Shown here: positions 47,029-55,916 of the stretch, in pieces
How positions within the stretch are numbered: position 1 is the first letter of the stretch
Layout of the letters: every line of letters begins with the position of its first letter
Assembly (NCBI RefSeq): GCF_000400365.1
Contig: NZ_BAOG01000008.1
Location: forward strand, 1 to 64,000
DNA from: Vibrio jasicida CAIM 1864 = LMG 25398
Lineage (GTDB): Bacteria; Pseudomonadota; Gammaproteobacteria; Enterobacterales; Vibrionaceae
Direction of reading: 5' to 3'
Length of the DNA stretch: 64,000 nt
Made by a program: the position numbers and the translations under genes
Notes under the pieces: generated by a model
What the model saw: the letters and a program-made list of their open reading frames with translations, nothing else
Told to the model about the DNA's origin: nothing
The model's database searches: none

Positions 47029-48729
47029 ATGAATATGACAACACAAATTACTCAGTGGCTAGCACGAGACCCTGACCCTAAAACCCGCGAAGAGCTCCAG
47101 CACCTAGTCGATACAAATAATGAACAAGAACTGACAGATCGATTTGGCTCACGCTTAGCATTTGGTACGGCAGGTCTGCGCGGTAAAGTTGGTGCTGGTC
47201 CAAACCGCATGAACCGCTTAGTGATTCAAGAAACGGCAACTGGTCTCGGTCACTACCTGATTGAACAAGTAAAAGACGCCGCTTCTCGCGGAGTCGTGAT
47301 TGGCTATGATGGTCGTCCAGATTCCAAGCAGTTCGCACACGATACAGCCTCCGTTCTTACTGCTTTAGGTATCAAGGTTTATCTAACCTATAAAGTAGCG
47401 GCAACACCAATTGTTGCTTTTGGTGTGCGTGAATTGAATGCAGCAGCGGCTGTCGTCGTTACCGCAAGCCATAACCCACCTGAGTACAATGGATTTAAAG
47501 TCTACTGGGAAAATGGCGCGCAAATCATTCCACCACACGATTCTGGTATTGCAGCCAAGATTGATGATGCGACAACAAAACCGCTTCCTCTAATGTCACT
47601 CGACGACGCGAAGCAAAAAGGTCTATTAGTTTGGCTTGAAGACGAGTACTACCAAACGTACCGTAAGACAATGAACGACAACGCGCTGCTTACACCAAAC
47701 AGCAACACAGACATCTCGATTGTTTACACGGCAATGCACGGTGTCGGTGCGGACATGGCAGAAACGTTGCTCGCAGACGCTGGCTTTAAAAAAGTGGCAA
47801 GTGTTCCAGAGCAGCGCGAACCGGACGGCACGTTCCCTACCGTAAACTTCCCAAACCCTGAAGAAGCAGGTGCAATGGACATGGTGATGGCACTGGGTAA
47901 ATCTGTTAATGCCGACATAGCTTGCGCGAACGATCCTGACGCAGACCGCTTTGCCGTGGCAGTAAAACGCCCAGATGGCGAATACCAAATGCTAACGGGT
48001 GACCAAGTGGGTTCATTGTTTGGTGACTACTTACTGCAAGATCAACCAAACGCGCTTGTTGGGAATACCATTGTGTCTTCTCGTCTATTGAGCAGTATTG
48101 CGAAAGCACATGGCGCAGAATACTACCAAACGTTAACTGGCTTTAAATGGCTAACCAACGTAGCAATGACACAAGAGACAGATGCAAATCCGTTCCTATT
48201 CGCTTACGAAGAAGCACTAGGCTACACGGTAGGCAACAAGGTTTGGGATAAAGATGGCTTGTCAGCACTGGTCGCTTTCTCTCAATTAACAGGTAAGTTG
48301 AAAGCACAAGGCAAAACGCTGTGGGATAAGTTAGAAGAGTTATACCGCCAACACGGTTTCTACTTCAACGCGCAACGCAGCATTGCGCTTGACCCTAAAT
48401 CACCACCAATCGGTGACAAACTTCGCGCGAACCCACCGAAAGAGATCGCGGGTAAACGCATTGAAGTCATTGAAGATCTGAAGTCATCACTTCGATTTGT
48501 GACCGATTGTCCAACAGAAGCGATTGACTTGCCTGCAAGTGACGTATTGGTTTACCACCTAGAAGACAAATCACGCGTGATTGTTCGCCCTTCAGGTACT
48601 GAACCGAAGTTGAAGTGTTATTACGAAGTGATCAGCGACTTCCCAGCAGAGATGAATTACGCGCAAGCTAACCAAGCAGCGGAAGCGAAGATGAACGCAT
48701 TGATCGAAGCACATCAACAAAGCTTGTAA
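47029..48729 (+). CDS. Alpha-D-phosphohexomutase (phosphoglucomutase/phosphomannomutase)
   Basis: 566 aa, four-domain phosphosugar mutase. Catalytic phosphoserine loop VVTASHNPPEYNGFKVY (~146-162), metal loop ANDPDADRFAVAV (~301-313), sugar loop AYEEALGY (~394) and phosphate loop RPSGTEPKLK (~523). Length and N-terminus place it in the PgcA/YhxB group that interconverts glucose 1- and 6-phosphate, but mannose isomers are possible. ATGs at 47029 and 47035 share the AAGGAAAG site; which is used is unclear. Confidence 0.9.
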   Translation: MNMTTQITQWLARDPDPKTREELQHLVDTNNEQELTDRFGSRLAFGTAGLRGKVGAGPNRMNRLVIQETATGLGHYLIEQVKDAASRGVVIGYDGRPDSKQFAHDTASVLTALGIKVYLTYKVAATPIVAFGVRELNAAAAVVVTASHNPPEYNGFKVYWENGAQIIPPHDSGIAAKIDDATTKPLPLMSLDDAKQKGLLVWLEDEYYQTYRKTMNDNALLTPNSNTDISIVYTAMHGVGADMAETLLADAGFKKVASVPEQREPDGTFPTVNFPNPEEAGAMDMVMALGKSVNADIACANDPDADRFAVAVKRPDGEYQMLTGDQVGSLFGDYLLQDQPNALVGNTIVSSRLLSSIAKAHGAEYYQTLTGFKWLTNVAMTQETDANPFLFAYEEALGYTVGNKVWDKDGLSALVAFSQLTGKLKAQGKTLWDKLEELYRQHGFYFNAQRSIALDPKSPPIGDKLRANPPKEIAGKRIEVIEDLKSSLRFVTDCPTEAIDLPASDVLVYHLEDKSRVIVRPSGTEPKLKCYYEVISDFPAEMNYAQANQAAEAKMNALIEAHQQSL

Positions 48730-48780
48730 TTCAGGTTTGAAACATTGACTCTGTGACAACAGCAAATAGTAAATAGTAAA

Positions 48781-48808
48781 AGAGGCGCATCGAGCGCCTC
48801 TTTTTTTG
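48781..48808 (+). terminator. Terminator of the mutase gene
   Basis: AGAGGCGC and GCGCCTCT around ATCGA, followed by seven T. Likely serves the convergent GNAT gene only weakly. Confidence 0.9.
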
Positions 48809-48824
48809 TTCAATTCAAACCAAA

Positions 48825-49244
48825 TCAAGCAATCTGTTTTTGCAGGAAATGTTTATCAATGCCTGCTGCTGGGTAACCTGAATACTGCCCTACTTTTTCA
48901 AAACCCAATTTCAAGTAAAAATCGAGTGCTTGAAAGCTATAAGTATCGAGATACAAGTGCGTCACCCCATGTGATTTCGCTTGTTCTTCCAGTAGAGAAA
49001 TCAGTTTGCTTCCCAATCCCGAAGTGCGTGCCTCTGCATCTACCCAAAGATATTCAACGAACACGTTGTTATTGAATATCTCTCCCGTGAGTCCACCAAT
49101 CACTTTACCCTCGTCATTACGGGCAAAACAGCCAATGGCATTTACATCACCATCCGGTAAATGCATGCGGTTATACGCTCGGATGCCATCACGGATAAAA
49201 TCGAGATCGCTTTGTTCTGGGTTGAGTTTAAATTCAAGTTTCAT
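48825..49244 (-). CDS. GNAT N-acetyltransferase
   Basis: 139 aa. Acetyl-CoA binding segment VDAEARTSGLGSKLISLLEE (~72-91) and the later YSFQALDFYLKLGFEKVG mark the GNAT fold. The substrate is unknown; the group resembles small-molecule or aminoglycoside-like acetyltransferases. It stands alone with its own ATG and GGAGTGGC. Confidence 0.85.
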   Translation of the reverse strand: MKLEFKLNPEQSDLDFIRDGIRAYNRMHLPDGDVNAIGCFARNDEGKVIGGLTGEIFNNNVFVEYLWVDAEARTSGLGSKLISLLEEQAKSHGVTHLYLDTYSFQALDFYLKLGFEKVGQYSGYPAAGIDKHFLQKQIA

Positions 49245-49281
49245 ACTGCCACTCCTTGGAAATCAGAGTGATACTAAAACA

Positions 49282-49305
49282 AAAAGCCAGCGAGTGCTGG
49301 CTTTT
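49282..49305 (-). terminator. Terminator of the LysE gene
   Basis: AAAAGCCAGC and GCTGGCTTTT pair perfectly around GAGT, T run on the minus strand. Confidence 0.9.
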
Positions 49306-49325
49306 GTATAAAAATCTGATTGTTC

Positions 49326-49958
49326 TTACATCGCGAAGCTACTAAGCATCCAAACTGCCAAAATAATAAACACTAATCCCATCAGCTTGCCTTGGTACAT
49401 ACGGAACTTAGCGTTTTCAACCAAACCTTTCCCCAATGTTCCAGCAAGAGCAACCAGTAAAATGTTGAATAATAGGCCTAATACATTCAGCACTAAGCCT
49501 AGCGCCAACATCTGTTCACCAGAAGATGCCGTGATATTACTAGATACAAACTGTGGCAAAAACATCACGAAAAACACCAACGCCTTGGGGTTCAGTAAAT
49601 TGCTCATTAAGGCACGCTGATAGTAAGTCGATGCCATTTTGTTTTTCTGGTCAAGCTCCGGTGCAGCAGATACGTCCGCTCGTAGACAATCCCAGCCCAT
49701 TTTGAGCAAGTACGCGCCCCCCAGTAGATGGAGCACTTTTAATGCGATTGGACTCATTGCAATCAAGGTCGACACGCCCATTGCCGCTAACAGCGTTAAG
49801 ATCACGCCGGACGTCGCGTTGCCTAAGCTCGCAAACAGACCAACTTTTTTGCCATAGCTCATACTAGAACTGGCAATCAGCAGCATGTCTGGGCCGGGTA
49901 ATAAAAGGAGAGCAACAACAGCAGTGAGATAAACGGGGAGTACAGATAAATCGATCAT
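49326..49958 (-). CDS. LysE/RhtB-family amino-acid exporter
   Basis: 210 aa, six membrane helices. The N-terminal signature VVALLLLPGPDMLLIASSSM (~14-33) with GxNxSxGxxxG-type continuation SLGNATSGVI is typical of RhtB exporters; FLNPKALVFFVMFLPQF is the third-helix signature (here NLLNPKALVFF). Exports amino acids or homoserine lactone-like compounds; the substrate is unknown. Confidence 0.85.
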   Translation of the reverse strand: MIDLSVLPVYLTAVVALLLLPGPDMLLIASSSMSYGKKVGLFASLGNATSGVILTLLAAMGVSTLIAMSPIALKVLHLLGGAYLLKMGWDCLRADVSAAPELDQKNKMASTYYQRALMSNLLNPKALVFFVMFLPQFVSSNITASSGEQMLALGLVLNVLGLLFNILLVALAGTLGKGLVENAKFRMYQGKLMGLVFIILAVWMLSSFAM

Positions 49959-50119
49959 GATTGGGACTAGATTTTTAAAACAGGCGGCGAATCTTATACC
50001 AATGATTGAACAACGACCAGACCAAATACCTCCATTGAATATTAAAATCAGAAAATAAAGAAGGTTTAATGCTCACTTTAAAAACAATTAACCTTTTTGG
50101 AATTTATTTTTAATACTGA

Positions 50120-50135
50120 TAGCAATTTTGTACAA
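50120..50135 (+). repeat. 16-bp operator-like repeat, copy 1
   Basis: TAGCAATTTTGTACAA, 75 bp upstream of the AraC-family ATG. An identical copy is at 51036-51051. Confidence 0.8.
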
Positions 50136-50210
50136 AAATACTCAGGATGGTTCCGGTAGACTCCTGTTGACATTGTCCCTCCATTTACGCTTGAGCAATT
50201 CAGAACGAAA

Positions 50211-51038
50211 ATGAAAGAAAAGAATAAGGAAATCGCGACTTTTAAGATTGCTCAAGAACTGGGCGGCTTGGAGCTGCTCGACGCAAAGTACGAAAAACAA
50301 AATTTCTCTCGCCATAGCCATGAAGGCTACACCATTGGCGTGATTGAAAAAGGTGCGCAACAGTTCTTTCGTACTGGCGGAAATCATATTGCACCGCAAG
50401 ACAGCATCATTCTTGTCAACGCCGACGAGGTGCATAACGGTCACTCAGCGTCAGAAGGCGGTTGGGAATACAAAGCCATGTATCCCGTACCTGAGCAGTT
50501 TCAAACGCTCGGGGAAGAACTCGGCGCACCCAATGTCGCACAGCCCTACTTCCCCCAACCCGTTGTTTATGATCCAGAACTCGCTAATCAACTGCGGTTG
50601 GTATTCGATACGCTAGAGAAATCCGATAACCGCTTACTAAGAGAGACACTTGTCTACGGTACGTTGGTCAAACTTGCCAGCAAGCACAGTACACATCGAG
50701 CCTCTCTTCAAGATGCGACCAAAGCGCAAAAGCAAGTACATCTGGTCAAAGAGTTTCTTGAAGACTTCCCTCAAGCCGATGTCTCTTTAGAAGAACTTGC
50801 GAAATTGGCGGGATTAAGCCCTTTTCATTTGTTGCGCGAGTTTCAAAAACAATTCGGCTTTCCGCCGCACGCGTTTCAAATTCAGCAGAGACTCCGAATG
50901 GCGAAAAAACTGCTCAAGTTAGGACAAAAGACTTCTGATGTTGCTCAAGAGTGTGGCTTTCACGATCAAAGCCATTTGCATCGTCACTTTAAAAAAGCCA
51001 TGGGCGTAACGCCTGGGCAGTACATCAAGCATTGTTAG
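50211..51038 (+). CDS. AraC-family regulator of azlCD
   Basis: 275 aa. N-terminal cupin-like AraC ligand domain (~1-160: NFSRHSHEGYTIGVIEKGAQQF), C-terminal double HTH (~175-275: VSLEELAKLAGLSPFHLLREF and KTSDVAQECGFHDQSHLHRHF). The 16-bp repeat before both this gene and azlC suggests it controls itself and azlCD. Its effector may be an amino acid; that is inference. Confidence 0.88.
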   Translation: MKEKNKEIATFKIAQELGGLELLDAKYEKQNFSRHSHEGYTIGVIEKGAQQFFRTGGNHIAPQDSIILVNADEVHNGHSASEGGWEYKAMYPVPEQFQTLGEELGAPNVAQPYFPQPVVYDPELANQLRLVFDTLEKSDNRLLRETLVYGTLVKLASKHSTHRASLQDATKAQKQVHLVKEFLEDFPQADVSLEELAKLAGLSPFHLLREFQKQFGFPPHAFQIQQRLRMAKKLLKLGQKTSDVAQECGFHDQSHLHRHFKKAMGVTPGQYIKHC

Positions 51039-51051
51039 CAATTTTGTACAA
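51036..51051 (+). repeat. 16-bp operator-like repeat, copy 2
   Basis: TAGCAATTTTGTACAA, overlapping the TAG stop of the regulator and 58 bp upstream of the azlC ATG; identical to copy 1 at 50120-50135. Confidence 0.8.
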
Positions 51052-51109
51052 GGCAGCGTGCTGAGGTCAGTCTACCTTAACAGCATGTTTTTCTATTTAA
51101 GTTGAAGTT

Positions 51110-51853
51110 ATGGATACTACTTTGCCAACTCATCAAAATTCAAAATCCTCGCTCTTTTTACAAGGCACCATCGCTATGATGCCATTGAGCATCGCTGTGT
51201 TGCCCTGGGGGTTATTAGCCGGCTCATTTGCCATTGATACTGGCTTACACCCTCTGGAAGGTCAGGCGCTTTCCGCTATTCTGTTTGCAGGCTCCGCCCA
51301 ACTTGTAGCCATGGGGATGATTAAAGCAGGCGCTGGCTTGACTACGATGCTGCTGACTACTTTTTTCATTACCTCTCGCCATTTTCTCTATAGCGTTTCA
51401 ATGCGCAGTAAGATTTCGCCTTTGCCAGCAAAGTGGCGTCTTTCACTTGGCTTCTTACTCACTGACGAGCTATTTGCCATCGTCGGGCACCAATCCGATA
51501 AACAATTTGATCGATGGTACGCCCTTGGCGCTGGGTTAAGCTTTTATCTCTTCTGGAACTTCGCAACGCTTGCCGGCATCGTTGCCGGCAGTTTGATACC
51601 TGAATTGAATGAGCTCGGATTGGAATTTGCCGTTGCTGCCACTTTTATCGCGATTGTGGTGCCAACGATAAAAAGCATTCCCGTGTTATGCAGTGTCTTG
51701 GTGGCATTAGTTAGCTCAGTGGCGCTGAACTACTACCAAGTAGAAGGAAGCTTGATGTTCGCGAGCATTCTCGCCATGTTGACGGGCTATTTTGTGGAAC
51801 AATTTACGACGAAAGCACCAAACCTTGAGAGTACACAGGAGGAACGCCAATGA
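51110..51853 (+). CDS. azlC: AzlC-type branched-chain amino-acid exporter subunit
   Basis: 247 aa with at least five membrane helices. The start GTIAMMPLSIAVLPWGLLAGSFAI and SAQLVAMGMIKAGAG are typical of AzlC/YgaZ. With AzlD it forms an efflux pump for branched-chain amino acids such as azaleucine or valine. The stop overlaps the azlD start (ATGA). Confidence 0.85.
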   Translation: MDTTLPTHQNSKSSLFLQGTIAMMPLSIAVLPWGLLAGSFAIDTGLHPLEGQALSAILFAGSAQLVAMGMIKAGAGLTTMLLTTFFITSRHFLYSVSMRSKISPLPAKWRLSLGFLLTDELFAIVGHQSDKQFDRWYALGAGLSFYLFWNFATLAGIVAGSLIPELNELGLEFAVAATFIAIVVPTIKSIPVLCSVLVALVSSVALNYYQVEGSLMFASILAMLTGYFVEQFTTKAPNLESTQEERQ

Positions 51854-52161
51854 TCTTTTTGTCTATCTTAGCCATGACAGCCTTGGTGTTCACCAGCCGT
51901 TATCTGTTCTTAGAACCTAAGTTACCGCTTAGGTTAGGCGTAAGAACTCAGAAAGTGTTGAGCTACGCAAGCCCTGCAGTACTCACCGCAATTTGGGCTC
52001 CAATTGTATTTATGCCAGAGGGTGAACTGAGCGTCACATGGCAAAATCCATTTCTATTGGCTGCTCTATTAGCCGCTGCGATTGCGTACCTCACCAAGAA
52101 TGTCTTGCTCACCACCATAGTAAGTATGGTCGCGTTCTTATTGCTTCGAATTTGGTTGTAA
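51850..52161 (+). CDS. azlD: AzlD-type subunit
   Basis: 103 aa, three or four membrane helices. AMTALVFTSRYLFL and the late FLLAALLAAAIAYLTKNVLL fit AzlD/YgaH. Overlap with azlC implies translational coupling and a joint complex. Confidence 0.85.
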   Translation: MIFLSILAMTALVFTSRYLFLEPKLPLRLGVRTQKVLSYASPAVLTAIWAPIVFMPEGELSVTWQNPFLLAALLAAAIAYLTKNVLLTTIVSMVAFLLLRIWL

Positions 52162-52169
52162 GCTCACGA

Positions 52170-52784
52170 CTAAGTAGCTACCCACTCAATCTCTAACAAG
52201 GTGAAGTCTCCACACTTCAAACGCCCAAGGAAGACATCGCCTTGATGCACTTCTCCCACGCCCTTTGGTGTGCCTGTCATCACGACATCGCCATCTTCTA
52301 GAGTTGTATAGCTCTTCAGCTCATCGAGAATACTAACTGGTGGGTAAAGCATCTGTTTAACGTGCCCTTTTTGAACATGAACACAGTTAATCAAAAGCTC
52401 TAAGTTGAGATCGTCTATATCGACACCGTTAAGAGAGTGGAATCGACTGAATACTGCTGAACCGTCAAACGCTTTAGCACGTTCCCAAGGTAATCCTTTT
52501 TCTTTGAGGGTCGATTGTAAGCCGCGTTTGGTCAGATCTAGGCCAAGCCCAACCGCATTGTATTGACCATTTTTGATCAGAAAACAGATTTCTGCTTCGT
52601 AATGCAAAGGCTCTTGATGAAATGAGGTGAGTTTGGTTGAAACGGAAGTCGCCGGTTTATTAAACACGACCATTTGTTCTGGCATGGCATTATTGAGCTC
52701 TTGAATATGCTCAACATAGTTACGCCCAACACACAGAACTTTACCAACTTTGACTTTCTTCTCTTCAACCTGAATGACGCTCAT
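52170..52784 (-). CDS. Fumarylacetoacetate-hydrolase-family enzyme
   Basis: 204 aa, a single FAH domain of the YcgM type. VLCVGRNYVEHIQEL (~14-28), metal-binding EAEICFLI (here YEAEICFL), DLTKRGLQ and the late VMTGTPKGVGEV are the family segments. These hydrolyse or decarboxylate beta-keto or oxalo acids; the substrate here is unknown. ATG at 52784 has AGGGAAGAGCA; the longer frame to 52811 has no ribosome site. Confidence 0.85.
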   Translation of the reverse strand: MSVIQVEEKKVKVGKVLCVGRNYVEHIQELNNAMPEQMVVFNKPATSVSTKLTSFHQEPLHYEAEICFLIKNGQYNAVGLGLDLTKRGLQSTLKEKGLPWERAKAFDGSAVFSRFHSLNGVDIDDLNLELLINCVHVQKGHVKQMLYPPVSILDELKSYTTLEDGDVVMTGTPKGVGEVHQGDVFLGRLKCGDFTLLEIEWVAT

Positions 52785-52940
52785 TGCTCTTCCCTGCAAA
52801 ACAAAACGCACATGATAATCTAACTGATTGAGTTGCCCACACTAGTTCCCACTCTTGAATGTTAAAAACAAGACATTCAGCCCGTTTTGCTCTCTCGCCT
52901 TCAAGGCGAAACTCTCTCATTTATCAAACATTAGAGATGA

Positions 52941-52967
52941 AAAAAGCCAGCACGAGGCTGGCTTTTA
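52941..52967 (-). terminator. Terminator of the minus-strand porin gene
   Basis: AAAAGCCAG...CTGGCTTTT stem with a short ACGAGG loop, A run on the plus strand giving T on the minus strand. Confidence 0.85.
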
Positions 52968-52989
52968 TAGTAACTAGGACAGGTTACTA

Positions 52990-54015
52990 TTATAGGTAGT
53001 AACGAGCACCAAGTGCCCATTTGTCGTCTGTTTTACGATCGTTAGCATCGTTTAGGTCGAACTGGTAACCAGCGTAACCAACAAACTTAGAAGTGAAGTT
53101 GTATTCTGCTTGAACAGCCATCTCTTCACGTGCAGTTTCAGTTTTGCTGCGGTTAAACTCTTTACCTTCAACCATTTCGTAGTTGATGCTTAGGTTTAGA
53201 CTGCTTGGTAGAGCGTATGCTAGTAGCGCTTCGTACGCATCACTGTCTACAAGGCGAGCGCCGTTTGTGCCGAAGTTCATGTTCTCGTTTGAACCGTATA
53301 CTGCTGCTACGTATAGGCCTTGACCGTATGAACCGTAAGATGCAGATACTAGGTGAGATTCAGCAGATTGCTTGCCTACAAAGTTAGCTTGTTGGATATC
53401 ACCACCGTTGTAAGTGTAACCAATTTTCGCGCCCATGATTGCGTAAGAAAGTGCAACTTGCATACGGTCATCGTATTCTGCACCGTCAGTCTTAGCACCT
53501 TGCCAACCTAGACCGAAGTTGATTGCACCAGCTTCACCTAGCTCGATTGCGTTGCGGTAAGAAAGCATCTTGTCCGCACGACCAGTACCTAGAGCACCGT
53601 GGTCATCGTAGATAAAGTCGTTCGCAAATGCGATTGGCATATCAGCAACGCCAGCTACATCGTAGTAAGGTGCCCATTGAGTACCACCAACTGCACGGCC
53701 GTATACGTCGTGAGTTAGACCTAGGTAGCCAAGACGAGTAGTGAATGACTCTTCACCGCCATCTAGGTAGTTAAGAGCCCACTCACCGCGAGCGTCAGCT
53801 GTGAAGCCGTTGCCTAGGTCTTGAGTTGCTGTGAAGTTGATACGTGGAGAGTTAGTACCTACATCTGTGTCGCCTTGCTCTGAACCGTTTAGGTTAACAG
53901 ATACGTGACCACCGATAGCGAAAGTAGTGCCGTCGTTGTTGTAAAGTTCCACTGCTACTGCTTGTGTACCGAATGTTGCTGCAACAATCGCTGCTGCTAG
54001 GAATTTTTTGTTCAT
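52990..54015 (-). CDS. Gram-negative porin
   Basis: 341 aa. Signal peptide to ~22 (FGTQAVAVELYNND) and a 16-strand-barrel pattern ending WALGARYYL. The first mature residues (VELYNNDGTTFAIGGHVSVNL) and the many short beta-turn loops match general porins of Vibrio. It allows small hydrophilic solutes through the outer membrane. I chose the ATG at 54015 because it begins the signal peptide; the frame opens at 54039. Confidence 0.88.
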   Translation of the reverse strand: MNKKFLAAAIVAATFGTQAVAVELYNNDGTTFAIGGHVSVNLNGSEQGDTDVGTNSPRINFTATQDLGNGFTADARGEWALNYLDGGEESFTTRLGYLGLTHDVYGRAVGGTQWAPYYDVAGVADMPIAFANDFIYDDHGALGTGRADKMLSYRNAIELGEAGAINFGLGWQGAKTDGAEYDDRMQVALSYAIMGAKIGYTYNGGDIQQANFVGKQSAESHLVSASYGSYGQGLYVAAVYGSNENMNFGTNGARLVDSDAYEALLAYALPSSLNLSINYEMVEGKEFNRSKTETAREEMAVQAEYNFTSKFVGYAGYQFDLNDANDRKTDDKWALGARYYL

Positions 54016-54039
54016 TATAAAATCCATGTATTTATTCAT

Positions 54040-54582
54040 TAGTTTATAAGTCAGTCTTATACAAAAGTGGACCGGGGCATCTCTTCCACCAATGTCGCGT
54101 CACTTTTGCTTAACAACTGTTGCTCACTGTATTTCAGAAGTTCCCAAGAGCAGAGTGAAAAGATGTAATAAAAAAGAAAAATGGCAAACGTTTACCCATA
54201 AGCAGACAACAATTTAAGAAAACAACACCCAAAAATAGAAACACTTTGTTACATTTAAGCCTAAATCACTATCTAAGCTATTGTAATTGTGTGATTAACG
54301 CAGAGTTTAACGAGGATTTTTGTTACATTTCAAAAAGAAAATTATGATTAGGAACTTTTTTAAAATTAGGCTGTCCACTTAAAGGAGCAGAAACATAAAA
54401 AAACCTAAAACCTGTTTTCTATAAGGTTTCATCAATATCTCCCCTGTCACTCATTTGAAATAAAAATGCAATAGAATCATCACGTAACAGAAATCTATCT
54501 TTCATTTTCGCGGTTTACCTTAAGCGTCATCGACACAAATCGAGCAAGAAAGCTCATCGATTACAACTAGGGTAATAAGAAA
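54040..54582. other. 543-bp control region between divergent porin genes
   Basis: AT-rich, no gene seen. It must carry the two promoters. The mixture of A/T tracts is typical of porin regulatory regions but no specific operator was recognised. Confidence 0.6.
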
Positions 54583-55551
54583 ATGAAAAAGGCAGCACTA
54601 ACTACCGCGATTCTAACAGCATTGGTATCAGCACCATCATTTGCAGCAACCGTGTATAAAGACGACGGGACTGAATTGAAAGTTGGCGGTCGCGTGGAGT
54701 TTCGTGGCGACTTCATCGGTTCTGACGGTGCAGAAGTTGACGGTACTATGGAAGATGCATCTCGTGCACGTCTAAATCTAAAAGGTAAAACAGATATCGG
54801 TAATGGCCTATCTGCTTTTGGTGTTTACGAAGCTGAACAAAAAACAGGTAAAAGCGAGTTTAAAAACCGTTACATGTACGCTGGTGTAAGTGCTGATGCA
54901 GGTGATTTTTCGGTAGGTCGCCAAGACATGGCTGCTGTTATCATCTCTGATATGACGGATATCACTGAGTTCTCAGGTGTTCAACAAGTTATTGATTCAT
55001 CCTCTGATAAGCAAGACAGCGTATTCGCTTACCGTGGCGAATTTGATGCTCTACAAGTTCAAGCAACTTACCAAGCCAACTCTGGTGACAGCCAAGACAA
55101 ATACGGCATCTCTGGCCTTTATTCTCTACCAATGGGCCTAGACCTAGGTCTTGCTTACTCTGGTGGCGATGTAGATAAAGATAACTCAGAAGACCAAATT
55201 CTTGGTGGTATCGCCTACTCTCTTGAAAACTTATACCTTGCAGGAACTTACTCTCAAGGTGCCATTGATGACTCTGAAGACTTTACCGCTTACGAGCTTG
55301 TAGCAAGCTACAAATTAGCAAGTAAGTTTACTGTTGCTGGCCTATACACTTTCCAAGAGAACGATCCAAATGGCGCAGCAAAATATGACGCGGTTGATGG
55401 TTTTGAGCTGGTTGGTTACTACAAACTTAACAGCAACTTCCGTACTTACCTTTCTTACTACATGAACCAGCTGGATGAAGAAAAGAATGGAGAAGGCAAG
55501 GTAACTGAAGGTGAAGACACACTACGTCTAGGCGTACGTTACGACTTCTAA
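54583..55551 (+). CDS. Porin, OmpU-like family
   Basis: 322 aa. Signal peptide MKKAALTTAILTALVSAPSFA, mature start ATVYKDDGTELKVGGRVEFRGDF, then beta-strands and a C-terminal aromatic RLGVRYDF that fits barrel assembly. The start resembles OmpU-type porins of Vibrio; it is about 20-30 residues shorter than OmpU of V. cholerae. Shares control region with the divergent porin gene at 54015. Confidence 0.88.
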   Translation: MKKAALTTAILTALVSAPSFAATVYKDDGTELKVGGRVEFRGDFIGSDGAEVDGTMEDASRARLNLKGKTDIGNGLSAFGVYEAEQKTGKSEFKNRYMYAGVSADAGDFSVGRQDMAAVIISDMTDITEFSGVQQVIDSSSDKQDSVFAYRGEFDALQVQATYQANSGDSQDKYGISGLYSLPMGLDLGLAYSGGDVDKDNSEDQILGGIAYSLENLYLAGTYSQGAIDDSEDFTAYELVASYKLASKFTVAGLYTFQENDPNGAAKYDAVDGFELVGYYKLNSNFRTYLSYYMNQLDEEKNGEGKVTEGEDTLRLGVRYDF

Positions 55552-55581
55552 TAAAAACTTGTCCTAATAGCGAGTCTTTTG

Positions 55582-55607
55582 GCCGGCACTCTTGTGTCGG
55601 CTTTTTT
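55582..55607 (+). terminator. Terminator of the OmpU-like gene
   Basis: GCCGGCAC pairs with GTGTCGGC (one G-T) around TCTT and is followed by TTTTTT. Confidence 0.85.
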
Positions 55608-55635
55608 GATCGTACTCACTAACCTGCCTTCTTTT

Positions 55636-55664
55636 AATGCACCTAATCCCGAAGTTAGTGCATT
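55636..55664 (+). promoter_or_regulatory. Inverted repeat, possible activator site
   Basis: AATGCAC-CTAA and TTA-GTGCATT are inverted with one bulge, centred ~75 bp upstream of the candidate sigma-54 promoter at 55723. That is a usual place for a sigma-54 enhancer-binding protein. The activator is unknown. Confidence 0.35.
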
Positions 55665-55722
55665 CCCTCTAGGCTTTCTCAAGCTATGTTCATCTAGGCC
55701 TTTAAAATCAACCAATTAAAAG

Positions 55723-55739
55723 TTGGCACACTAGCTGCA
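55723..55739 (+). promoter_or_regulatory. Sigma-54 (-24/-12) promoter
   Basis: TTGGCACACTAGCTGCA: GG at 55725-55726 and GC at 55737-55738 with exactly 10 bp between. It begins with the same 15 bases (TTAAAAGTTGGCACA, 55716-55730) seen before the GEVED/LruC gene. The predicted start is ~55750. Confidence 0.75.
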
Positions 55740-55749
55740 ATAACTAAAT

Positions 55750-55854
55750 CGAGCAAATGCATGGCAGCGTTTGTGCTTCTCGTTCTTTGTACCTACTTCG
55801 GTAGGCACGTCCTTTAAATTGGTAATGTCGCCTCCCTCTGGGAGGCATTTTTTT
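55750..55854 (+). ncRNA. Candidate sigma-54-dependent small RNA
   Basis: About 105 nt between the -24/-12 promoter and the terminator at 55830. It contains an internal hairpin CCTAC-TTCG-GTAGG (55792-55805). It does not match the Qrr core sequence. A short open frame (ATG 55762, MAAFVLLVLCTYFGRHVL) exists but has no good ribosome site. It might act in trans, or be a leader ending before the EamA gene at 55917. Confidence 0.55.
55830..55854 (+). terminator. Strong terminator of the candidate sRNA
   Basis: GCCTCCC-TCT-GGGAGGC stem followed by ATTTTTTTATT. Confidence 0.95.
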
Positions 55855-55916
55855 ATTGGCTACCCTATGAATAGAACGTATGATTCTGGCCATTCTTTAA
55901 AAACGGAAATATCCAA

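Noticed and set aside
55716..55860. Reading the sigma-54 transcript as one of the Qrr quorum-sensing sRNAs
   Set aside because: The promoter type fits, but the transcript lacks the conserved Qrr core and its first hairpin, so it was left as an unnamed candidate.
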